In this document: positions 27,449 to 34,438 of the stretch, piece by piece
How positions within the stretch are numbered: position 1 is the stretch's first letter
How the letters are laid out: each line of letters begins with the position of its first letter
Source: CBDEGR01 sp965237895
Lineage (GTDB): Bacteria; Acidobacteriota; Terriglobia; UBA7540; JAPUME01
Assembly (NCBI GenBank): GCA_965237895.1
Contig: CBDEGR010000002.1
Span: 1,674,001 to 1,738,000, forward strand
Length of the DNA stretch: 64,000 nucleotides
Reading direction: 5' to 3'
Notes under the pieces: model-generated
Database searches by the model: none
The model's input: the letters and a program-made list of their open reading frames with translations, nothing else
What the model was told of the DNA's origin: nothing
Translations under genes and position numbers: made by a program

Positions 27449-27462
27449 GGAAAATCTTGACA
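27443..27462. promoter_or_regulatory. Palindrome joining two divergent -35 boxes
   Basis: TGTCAAG and CTTGACA are perfect 7-base arms separated by six bases. Each arm contains a TTGACA for one of the two divergent promoters. A related 11-base palindrome, CCTTGTCAAGG, lies at 27395-27405 and overlaps the Shine-Dalgarno of the 61-residue gene. These could be operator sites for a transposon-encoded regulator. Confidence 0.5.
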
Positions 27463-27485
27463 CCAATGCTTGCTTACTATATCAT
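27457..27485 (+). promoter_or_regulatory. Transposase promoter, predicted leaderless
   Basis: Perfect -35 TTGACA (27457-27462), 17-base spacer and -10 TATCAT (27480-27485, five of six). The expected start, seven bases after the -10, falls on or next to the A of the transposase ATG at 27492. Confidence 0.6.
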
Positions 27486-27491
27486 TATGAC

Positions 27492-28388
27492 ATGAACAAG
27501 CTAACCAACAAGAAGCGAGCAAAGATCATCAAGTTGCTCGTAGAGGGTTGTTCCCTTCGCGCTATCAGCCGTGTCGAGGACGTGTCGATCAACACCGTTA
27601 GCAAGCTGCTAGTCGAAGCGGGCGCGGCTTGCGCGGAGTATCATGACAAAGCGGTTCGCCGCATGCGGTCGCAGCATGTCCAGTTGGATGAAATCTGGCA
27701 GTTCTGCTACGCCAAAGAGCAGAACGTGCCGTTTGCCAAGGCCGCACCGGATTGGTCCGGGGATGCCTGGACCTGGACGGCGCTAGACAGCGAGAGCAAG
27801 CTGATTGTCTCTTTCGTAACGGGGGATCGCTCCATGACAACGGCCCTTGTGTTCCTTGATGATTTGAAGTCGAGGCTCGCGGATCGCATACAGCTTACCT
27901 CGGACGGCCACGGAGTTTACCTTGGAGCGGTTGAGAGAGTGTTCGGGGCCGATGTAGACTTTGCCCAGCTGGTGAAGCTCTATGGACAACCGGAAGGCGA
28001 GACAGCTACGGACAGCCGGTACTCTCCGGGCGAGTGCACCGGAACCAAGAAAAAGCGGGTTGTGGGGAATCCTGACCCGGCTCTAATCAGCACGTCCTAT
28101 GTCGAGCGCCACAACCTGACAATGCGGATGAGTATGAGGCGGTTTACGCGGCTCACAAACGCATTCTCAAAGAAAATCGACAACCATGCGGCTGCACTCG
28201 CTCTGTACTTCGTGTTCTACAATTTCTGCAGGATTCACAAAACCCTTCGCATGACACCGGCAATGGCCGCCGGGATCGCCAACACGCTGCATGACGCGGA
28301 GTGGATTGTGGACCTGATCGACGCGAGCGCGCCGAAGCCACAGAAGCCCGGTCCGAAGCCCGGATCAAAACGGCGGAAATCAAACTGA
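27492..28388 (+). CDS. IS1-family transposase
   Basis: DDE transposase of 298 residues encoded in a single frame, without the frameshift of classical IS1. An N-terminal helix-turn-helix (KRAKIIKLLVEGCSLRAISR, VSINTVSKLLVEAG) precedes the catalytic domain. Candidate catalytic residues are D in VQLDEIWQF, D in LTSDGHGVYL and E in STSYVERHNLTMRMSMRR. The tail is rich in Pro, Lys and Arg. The ATG at 27492 matches family starts; the frame is open further upstream into the promoter. The stop codon lies within the right inverted repeat. G+C is close to that of the host genes. Confidence 0.92.
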   Translation: MNKLTNKKRAKIIKLLVEGCSLRAISRVEDVSINTVSKLLVEAGAACAEYHDKAVRRMRSQHVQLDEIWQFCYAKEQNVPFAKAAPDWSGDAWTWTALDSESKLIVSFVTGDRSMTTALVFLDDLKSRLADRIQLTSDGHGVYLGAVERVFGADVDFAQLVKLYGQPEGETATDSRYSPGECTGTKKKRVVGNPDPALISTSYVERHNLTMRMSMRRFTRLTNAFSKKIDNHAAALALYFVFYNFCRIHKTLRMTPAMAAGIANTLHDAEWIVDLIDASAPKPQKPGPKPGSKRRKSN

Positions 28389-28397
28389 GACACTACC
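28378..28397 (-). repeat. Right terminal inverted repeat (20 bp)
   Basis: Perfect complement of the left repeat at 25970-25989. Contains the transposase stop codon (28386-28388). Confidence 0.92.
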
Positions 28398-28405
28398 ACC
28401 CGCTG
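28398..28405. repeat. Right target-site duplication
   Basis: ACCCGCTG, identical to 25962-25969. It lies seven bases upstream of the -35 box of the msbA-like gene. Confidence 0.9.
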
Positions 28406-28412
28406 CAACTTA

Positions 28413-28441
28413 TTGCAACAACGGGATTTTTAGCATAGAAT
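28413..28441 (+). promoter_or_regulatory. Promoter candidate for the msbA-like gene
   Basis: -35 TTGCAA (28413-28418), 17-base spacer, -10 TAGAAT (28436-28441, five of six). Predicted start near 28448 leaves a leader of about 45 bases. The transposon ends 15 bases upstream of the -35 box, so any upstream activator site has been displaced by 2.4 kb. Confidence 0.5.
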
Positions 28442-28493
28442 GGATCGATTCGGCGGTATACCGCAGCCTGCCGGGTGAGGGTTTAAGAGTCGC

Positions 28494-30302
28494 ATGCGCA
28501 AGCTCGCTCGTCTATTTTCCTTCATACGACCCTATTCCTTGCGATTTGGTTTGGCTATCTTCTTGATGGCCTTGGTCGGGGGCTTTGAAGCCCTGGCGGC
28601 GCTGTTGATCCGCCCGATTTTCGATCAAGTGCTGGGAACCACCGAGCAGACCTCCGTCATGAAATTCGAGGTTCCTTTCTTGGAAGGGGAATTTTCGATG
28701 GCGGAGCTGGCGCCGGCCTGGGCCCAGGGCGTCTGGTTCGTCATCGCCTTTGCCATCATATTCGTGACGGTGGGAAAGGGCCTCAGCGAGTTCCTGGGCA
28801 CCTATTCGATTCACTACGTCGGCCAAGCGGTGGTCCGAGACCTCCGCAACCAGCTCTATTCGAAGCTGATTCATTGTTCGATCCGTTTTTTCCTCGACCA
28901 TCCGGCCGGTAGGCTGATGTCGGCCGTGACGATCGACATCGACCGGATTCAGCATGCCGTCTCGCATGTGGCGGCCGATTTCCTGAAGCAGAGTTTTACG
29001 TTGCTGGGACTGCTGGGGGTGCTGTTTTATCTTGATTGGAAGCTGGCGCTGATTTCCCTTCTCATTGTGCCGCTGGTGATCTATCCCTCGGCACGGATCG
29101 CCCGCGCCATCCGGCTTGCTTCCCGCTCCAGCCAGGACAAAATGGGGGAGATCAACAACATCCTGCAGGAGACGTTCACGGGAAACAGGATCGTCAAAGC
29201 CTTCGGGATGGAAGGATTCGAGATCGGCAAGTTCCGCGCTGCGGCGGAACGTCTGTTCCGCATCAACCTGCGTTGGATTCGCGCTCAGGCCATTACTCCT
29301 CCACTGATGGAGTTTTTAGGTGCGATCACCGTCGCCTTGCTGTTGTTACATGCCCGGGGAGAGATCCTCCGGAACGCGCAGACGGCGGGCGGATTCGTCG
29401 CTTTCCTCTACGCGTTGATCAAGCTGTACACGCCGATCAAGCGCCTTACCGGCGTCAATAATTCTCTTCAGTTGGCCGTGGGCGCCTCTGAGAAGGTTTT
29501 CGAATACCTCGACACCCAAGACGAGGTTCCCGAAAAACCTGGCGCGGCGGAGCTGCCGCCGTTCCGTGAAAGCATTGTCTTCGAGAAGGTGAACTTCAAC
29601 TACGGGAACGGTAGCGAACTCTTGCGGGATATCGACCTCTCGATAACGGCGGAAACCGTGGTGGCGATTGTCGGGGCGAGCGGCGCCGGGAAGACGACGC
29701 TGGTCAATTTGCTGCCGCGATTTTACGATGTGACCGGCGGGCGCTTGCTCATCGACGGCGTGGATGCACGCGACGTGACTCTGCAATCGCTCCGGCGGCA
29801 AGTGAGCATGGTGACGCAGGAGACGATCCTTTTTCACGACACGGTTTTGAACAATATCTGCTACGGCCGGCCGCCGGAGACGCTGGAGCGGGCCGAAGAG
29901 GTGGCTCGCGCAGCCTTGGCGCACGACTTCATCACCCGGTTGCCCGACGGATACCGGACCGTGCTCGGTGAACACGGGCAAAAACTTTCCGGCGGCCAGC
30001 GGCAGCGCATCGCCATTGCCCGGGCCCTGATGAAAAACGCGCCGATTCTGATCCTGGATGAGGCCACCTCGGAGCTCGACAGCGAATCCGAGCGGCTGGT
30101 GCAGCAGGCGCTCTCGAACCTGATGACCGGGCGGACCGTCTTCGTGATTGCGCATCGGCTCTCTACCGTGCGCCAGGCCGACCGCATCATCGTTCTCGAC
30201 AACGGCGCCATTACCGAGGCCGGTACGCACGACGACCTGCTCAGCCGCGGCGGGATCTATCGAAAATTGCACGAGTTGCAGGTGGCGAGTTCCAGCATGT
30301 AG
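28494..30302 (+). CDS. msbA: MsbA-type lipid A/LPS flippase (ABC exporter)
   Basis: ABC exporter half-transporter with fused domains, predicted to flip lipid A-core across the inner membrane as a homodimer. The 602 residues have six N-terminal membrane helices (about 15-320), then the ATPase domain with Walker A GASGAGKTTL (about 395-404), signature LSGGQRQRIAIARAL, Walker B ILILDEATSELD and H-loop IAHRLSTV. The family also includes drug and peptide exporters; MsbA is favoured by sequence type and neighbouring envelope genes. It starts at the ATG at 28494 and is followed by yicC. Confidence 0.85.
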   Translation: MRKLARLFSFIRPYSLRFGLAIFLMALVGGFEALAALLIRPIFDQVLGTTEQTSVMKFEVPFLEGEFSMAELAPAWAQGVWFVIAFAIIFVTVGKGLSEFLGTYSIHYVGQAVVRDLRNQLYSKLIHCSIRFFLDHPAGRLMSAVTIDIDRIQHAVSHVAADFLKQSFTLLGLLGVLFYLDWKLALISLLIVPLVIYPSARIARAIRLASRSSQDKMGEINNILQETFTGNRIVKAFGMEGFEIGKFRAAAERLFRINLRWIRAQAITPPLMEFLGAITVALLLLHARGEILRNAQTAGGFVAFLYALIKLYTPIKRLTGVNNSLQLAVGASEKVFEYLDTQDEVPEKPGAAELPPFRESIVFEKVNFNYGNGSELLRDIDLSITAETVVAIVGASGAGKTTLVNLLPRFYDVTGGRLLIDGVDARDVTLQSLRRQVSMVTQETILFHDTVLNNICYGRPPETLERAEEVARAALAHDFITRLPDGYRTVLGEHGQKLSGGQRQRIAIARALMKNAPILILDEATSELDSESERLVQQALSNLMTGRTVFVIAHRLSTVRQADRIIVLDNGAITEAGTHDDLLSRGGIYRKLHELQVASSSM

Positions 30303-30345
30303 TTCCGCGCGCTTGGTGATGCGGGCTGAGGTTTGATTTTTTCCT

Positions 30346-31242
30346 ATGATACGAAGTATGACCGGTTACAGCGAGGGGCACTCAGAGGGCGGAGGGTTTC
30401 GTCTGAGCCTGACCCTGCGGAGCACGAATCACCGCTACCTGGACCTCCATTTCCGTTTGCCCCGGGCGTTGGCGAAGCTGGAGAGCCGGATTCGGGACCG
30501 TTTGAAGCAGGATTACCGGAGAGGCCATCTGGAGGCGAACCTTTCCTGGGAAAGGGTTCGGGAGCCGGAGCCTCGTATGGACCGGGAACTCCTGGAAGCC
30601 TACTTGAAGGCGTGCCTGGAGGTCCGGGAGGCCTTTAATCTTTCCCAGGAACCGGACGTGGCCGCGCTGGCGCGGATTCCCGGTGTAATAAGCTCCGGCA
30701 ACGGGGAGCTGGAACTGGCCGAGTGGGAACGGCTGGAAGGGGCCGTGGACGGGCTTACCTCGAAAGTCCTGAAGGAATTGAACGGGATGCGCCTTGTCGA
30801 GGGGCAGGCTTTGGAGAAAGACATTCGCTCGCATCTCGACCGGATTCGGTCTCTGGTGGACCAGGTGGAGAAATTGGGGGACGAGGCCCCCTCGCGCGCC
30901 CAGCAGAAGATTGAAGTCCGCGTCCGGAAGCTGCTGGGAGAGGTTGAGGTGGATGCGGAGCGGTTGGCGCAGGAGGCTGCCTTGCTGGCTTCCCAGGCCG
31001 ACATTAGCGAGGAAATGGCCCGGCTTCGAAGCCACCTGGACCAGGCCGGGCGGCTGCTCGCGGCGGACGGGGTGGTAGGTAAAAAACTCGACTTTCTCCT
31101 CCAGGAGATGAATCGCGAAGCCAACACCGTCCTTTCAAAGACCGGTGGGGCGGCCGAAAATTCCCTGGAGATCACCCGCCTGGGAGTGGAGCTCAAGAGC
31201 GAGATCGAGAAAATTCGCGAGCAGGTCCAGAATATCGAGTAG
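30346..31242 (+). CDS. yicC: YicC-family endoribonuclease
   Basis: YicC proteins are RNA-cleaving enzymes that in E. coli affect sRNA RyhB with PNPase. The 298 residues begin with the family hallmark MIRSMTGYSEG and show the central coiled region LDRIRSLVDQVEKLGDEAPS plus the C-terminal domain KLDFLLQEMNREANTVLSK. It lies directly upstream of gmk and rpoZ, a conserved yicC-gmk-rpoZ-coaBC order. Confidence 0.93.
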   Translation: MIRSMTGYSEGHSEGGGFRLSLTLRSTNHRYLDLHFRLPRALAKLESRIRDRLKQDYRRGHLEANLSWERVREPEPRMDRELLEAYLKACLEVREAFNLSQEPDVAALARIPGVISSGNGELELAEWERLEGAVDGLTSKVLKELNGMRLVEGQALEKDIRSHLDRIRSLVDQVEKLGDEAPSRAQQKIEVRVRKLLGEVEVDAERLAQEAALLASQADISEEMARLRSHLDQAGRLLAADGVVGKKLDFLLQEMNREANTVLSKTGGAAENSLEITRLGVELKSEIEKIREQVQNIE

Positions 31243-31269
31243 GAGGCGAAGAGAGACATTCCTCGAAGC

Positions 31270-31884
31270 ATGGATATCGGTAACGTTTTCGTCATCTCGG
31301 CCCCGTCGGGAGTAGGGAAGAGTACGCTGATCCGGCTTTTACTGGAGTCGGTTCCCCGTCTGCGGTTTGCCGTTTCCCATACCACGCGTGAACGTCGCTG
31401 GGGAGAGAAGGACGGGCAGGAGTATTTTTTCGTCACCCGTGCGCGCTTTGAAAAGATGGCGGCCTCGGACCGGTTCGTCGAATGGGCCGACATCCACGGA
31501 AACCTTTACGGAACTTCCCGCCGCCTGCTGAACCAAGCGAGGAGAGGCGGGTGGGACGTCATCCTGGATAGCGACGTCCAGGGCCAAAAGCAGGTCGGCA
31601 AGCAGTTCCCTGACGCCATTAAGATTTTCATCCTCCCGCCTTCGTTTCGGGAACTGAAGAAGCGCCTGCAGAACCGGGGGACCGATTCAAAGCGGGAGAT
31701 GGAGGTTCGGCTGGGCAAGGCGGCCCAGGAGCTTGCCCGCTGGAAGGAGTATGATTATCTGGTTTTCAACGAGGAATTGCACAGCGCTTTTGAGCAGTTA
31801 CGGGCCATCGTGATGGCCGCGCGGGCACGGCGTGCCCGGGTAAGCCGGGAAGCGGTAAAAATTTTAAAAACGTTCGGAGGTTAA
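31270..31884 (+). CDS. gmk: Guanylate kinase
   Basis: Phosphorylates GMP to GDP with ATP, feeding GTP, dGTP and (p)ppGpp pools. The 204 residues carry the P-loop SAPSGVGKSTL near residue 10, the GMP-binding SHTTRERRWGEKDGQEYFFV, and the dimer/lid region FILPPSFRELKKRLQNRGTD. It starts at the ATG at 31270, 27 bases after yicC, and runs into rpoZ. Confidence 0.96.
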   Translation: MDIGNVFVISAPSGVGKSTLIRLLLESVPRLRFAVSHTTRERRWGEKDGQEYFFVTRARFEKMAASDRFVEWADIHGNLYGTSRRLLNQARRGGWDVILDSDVQGQKQVGKQFPDAIKIFILPPSFRELKKRLQNRGTDSKREMEVRLGKAAQELARWKEYDYLVFNEELHSAFEQLRAIVMAARARRARVSREAVKILKTFGG

Positions 31885-31890
31885 TTGCAG

Positions 31891-32121
31891 ATGAATCTGC
31901 CTCAGGGAATTGACAGCAAATTTCGTTTGATTCTAATGGCCGCCCGTCGGGCGCGCCAAATACAAGGGGGCGCCAGGCTGCTCATGCAGTCAAGCTCGAA
32001 GAAGCCGACGCGCATCGCGCAGCAGGAAGTGGAGGCCGGCTTGATCCCCTTCGAAATTCTTGAAGTGAAAAATGACGGAGAGGGGGCCGAAAGGAAGTCC
32101 AAGAAGAAAGCGGCCAAGTAA
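31891..32121 (+). CDS. rpoZ: RNA polymerase omega subunit
   Basis: Small subunit that helps assemble beta-prime. 76 residues from the ATG at 31891, with the omega core SKFRLILMAARRARQIQGGA and TRIAQQEVEAGLIPFEI. GGAGG lies ten bases before this ATG; a TTG at 31885 would add two residues. The C-terminal tail is highly charged (ERKSKKKAAK). It sits between gmk and coaBC, as is typical. Confidence 0.92.
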   Translation: MNLPQGIDSKFRLILMAARRARQIQGGARLLMQSSSKKPTRIAQQEVEAGLIPFEILEVKNDGEGAERKSKKKAAK

Positions 32122-32173
32122 GCTCTTTTCGTCTGCGGACGGCAGCATCGTTCAATGAGGTAGACTGGGCCCA

Positions 32174-33382
32174 ATGAAAATCGCGCTGGGGGTCTCTGGA
32201 GGCATTGCAGCCTACAAGGCGGCCGAACTGGTGCGCCTGTTCCAGGAACGCGGGCTGGACGTGCAGGTCGTCATGACGCGGAACGCCTGTGAATTCGTCA
32301 CCCCGCTGACGTTCGCCTCCTTATCCGGGAACCATGTGATTACGGAGATGTTTGGCGCCTCTCAAGGCGAAGCCAACCTGGAAAGCGCCATCGAGCATAT
32401 CGCCGTGGCGCAAGGCATTGATGCGTTGGTCGTCGCCCCGGCCACGGCGGATCTGCTGGGAAAGCTTGCCCACGGACTGGCCGACGATTTCCTCACCACG
32501 CTGGCCTTGGCGACTCCGGCTCCCCTTATTGTTTGCCCTGCCATGAATGTGCAGATGTGGGAAAACGCGGCAACGCGGGCGAACGTAGCCGTGCTGCGGG
32601 AGCGCGGCGTTACGGTCGTGGAGCCGGAGGAGGGCGCCTTAGCCTGCGGAATGCTGGGACCGGGCCGTCTGGCGGCACTGGAAGCCATTACCGAGCAGGT
32701 CTGCCGGACCTTGGGATGGCGCGACGACTTGAAAGGGCAGACCGTTCTGGTGACGGCGGGTCCGACCTGCGAGGACATCGACCCGGTCCGCTTCCTGAGC
32801 AACCGTTCTTCCGGAAAGATGGGCTATGCGGTCGCCGAAGCCGGCTTGCGGCGCGGCGCAAGAGCGGTTCTGATCAGCGGGCCGACGAATCTTACCCCAC
32901 CTTCCGGCGCCGAGGTGGAGCATGTCCGCTCGGCCGAGGAGATGGAAAAAGCCGTTTTCGGCAGGCTCCAGGAGGCGACGGTGGTGGTAATGGTCGCCGC
33001 GGTGGCGGACTACCGCCCGGTGAAGGCTGAAGGCAGGAAGATGAAGAAATCCGCGGGCCGCCTGGAATTGGCGCTGGAACCGACCGGGGACATCTTAAAG
33101 AAGCTGGCAGGGAAGCGGAACGGGCAAATTGTGGTGGGTTTTGCCGCCGAAACCGATCATCTGCTGGAAAACGCCAAAGTAAAGCTCAAGGAGAAGAAGC
33201 TCGATCTGGTGGCGGTGAACGACGTTACCGAACCCGGCAGCGGCTTTGACGCGGATACGAACCGGGTGACGCTGATTGCCCGGGACGGAACTCTGCGCGA
33301 ACTTGGGATGCTGAGTAAGCTGGACGTGGCGCACCGGGTCTTGGACGAGGTGGTCCGGCTTCGAGCCGGTAAGCGCTCATGA
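32174..33382 (+). CDS. coaBC: Bifunctional phosphopantothenoylcysteine decarboxylase/synthetase
   Basis: Two steps of coenzyme A synthesis. The 402 residues hold an N-terminal flavin-dependent CoaC domain (KIALGVSGGIAAYKAAELV; PAMNVQMWENAATRANV; ACGMLGPGRLA) and a C-terminal CoaB domain from about residue 188 (VLVTAGPTCEDIDPVRFLSN, RSSGKMGYAVAEAGL). Length is normal. The stop overlaps the next ATG (ATGA), coupling it to the glycosylase gene. Confidence 0.96.
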   Translation: MKIALGVSGGIAAYKAAELVRLFQERGLDVQVVMTRNACEFVTPLTFASLSGNHVITEMFGASQGEANLESAIEHIAVAQGIDALVVAPATADLLGKLAHGLADDFLTTLALATPAPLIVCPAMNVQMWENAATRANVAVLRERGVTVVEPEEGALACGMLGPGRLAALEAITEQVCRTLGWRDDLKGQTVLVTAGPTCEDIDPVRFLSNRSSGKMGYAVAEAGLRRGARAVLISGPTNLTPPSGAEVEHVRSAEEMEKAVFGRLQEATVVVMVAAVADYRPVKAEGRKMKKSAGRLELALEPTGDILKKLAGKRNGQIVVGFAAETDHLLENAKVKLKEKKLDLVAVNDVTEPGSGFDADTNRVTLIARDGTLRELGMLSKLDVAHRVLDEVVRLRAGKRS

Positions 33383-34203
33383 ATGAGGATATTCGGCAAA
33401 AATTGCGGGGGAAATTAGAAGACTGGCTGGATTTCTACCGTGAACTGGAGATCGATGGTTCAGTTTCCCGGGCGCTATCGGCTGTTCAATCGCAGACTGC
33501 TCAGGAAGCGTCCGTTGGGTTCCCTCCCCAAAGTAGAGTGAATGTTACAATTCCGGAATCCGGTGGTCCGGCGATCGCCTCCACCGTGCCCCGTGCCGGT
33601 GTTGCCATGGGCCTTTTTGATGAACCGACGGTACCTGTCGCGCCGCAGGAAGACTTGCTCGCCCGAACTCAAGAGGACCTCGGCGATTGCCGGCGCTGCA
33701 AATTGTGGCTCGGGCGGAAGAACATCGTCTTCGGCACGGGGAACCCGAAAGCGGAGCTCGTTTTTGTGGGTGAGGGGCCGGGAGCGGATGAGGATGAGCA
33801 GGGGTTGCCCTTCGTCGGCCGCGCCGGGAAACTGCTGAATCGCATGATTCAATTCATTGCGATGAAGCGCGAAGAGGTCTACATCTGCAACATCATCAAG
33901 TGCCGACCTCCCGGCAACCGGACGCCGGAGACAGACGAGATCGATTCCTGCAAACCGTTCCTCCTTCGCCAGATTGCGGTCATCCGCCCGCGGCTGATCT
34001 GCTGCCTGGGCGCGGCGGCGTTGCGGACCATGGTAGGTGTGAAAGATGGCATTACGAAGGTCCGAGGACGGTTTTTAGACTTTGCGGGGACGCCGTTGAT
34101 TCCGGCCTTCCATCCTGCCTACATCCTGCGGAATCCCCGCGAGGAGTCGAAACTCCGCGAGGACTTTACCAAGATCCAAGAATTCTTGGCTAAACCCGCG
34201 TAG
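33379..34203 (+). CDS. Uracil-DNA glycosylase, family 4 (Fe-S)
   Basis: Removes uracil from DNA. The C-terminal 200 residues match family-4 UDG: cysteines CRRCKL, IIKCRPPGN and IDSCKPF give four Fe-S ligands; the active-site motif is GEGPGADEDEQGLPFVGRAG and the second motif is HPAYILRNP. About 90 N-terminal residues are variable and low complexity, as in other family members. 274 residues in all. Start overlaps the coaBC stop. Confidence 0.92.
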   Translation: MNEDIRQKLRGKLEDWLDFYRELEIDGSVSRALSAVQSQTAQEASVGFPPQSRVNVTIPESGGPAIASTVPRAGVAMGLFDEPTVPVAPQEDLLARTQEDLGDCRRCKLWLGRKNIVFGTGNPKAELVFVGEGPGADEDEQGLPFVGRAGKLLNRMIQFIAMKREEVYICNIIKCRPPGNRTPETDEIDSCKPFLLRQIAVIRPRLICCLGAAALRTMVGVKDGITKVRGRFLDFAGTPLIPAFHPAYILRNPREESKLREDFTKIQEFLAKPA

Positions 34204-34438
34204 ATGCTATCCGAAAATACCGAATCCGGCCATTGGATTTGCAGGAGTATTCCCTCAGCGGCTGAAGCCGTGCCCTGACGAAGGCTCCCGACAGAATTTA
34301 TGTGATGACTTCCAGCAAGTTCTCGTTCCTTGCCTCTGTTCCCACCATCGGAATAATTCGACCGTCGGGTAAATTCTTGGCAGACCTGAATTCCTGGTAG
34401 AATCTCATCTTAGCCGGCAGCCCGGTTTGATCTTCCCC

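Larger units (their letters stand above)
25970..28397. mobile_element. IS1-family transposon with passenger genes, 2428 bp
   Basis: Perfect 20-base terminal inverted repeats (GGTAGTGTCTCAGTTTGATT at 25970-25989 and its complement at 28378-28397) are flanked by an 8-base direct repeat. An IS1-type transposase gene lies at the right end, its stop codon inside the right repeat. The left 1.4 kb holds a small basic protein gene (plus) and a two-gene minus-strand operon for a 61-residue protein and a Clp-fold serine protease. The passenger part is lower in G+C (40-52% in sampled lines) than the transposase and host (about 60%). All features of an intact, recent insertion are present. IS1 itself is about 770 bp, so this is a transposon with cargo rather than a minimal IS. 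Confidence 0.9.

Noticed and set aside
34377..34403. Possible priA promoter TTGGCA / TAGAAT
   Set aside because: The spacer is only 15 bases, too short for a confident sigma70 call.
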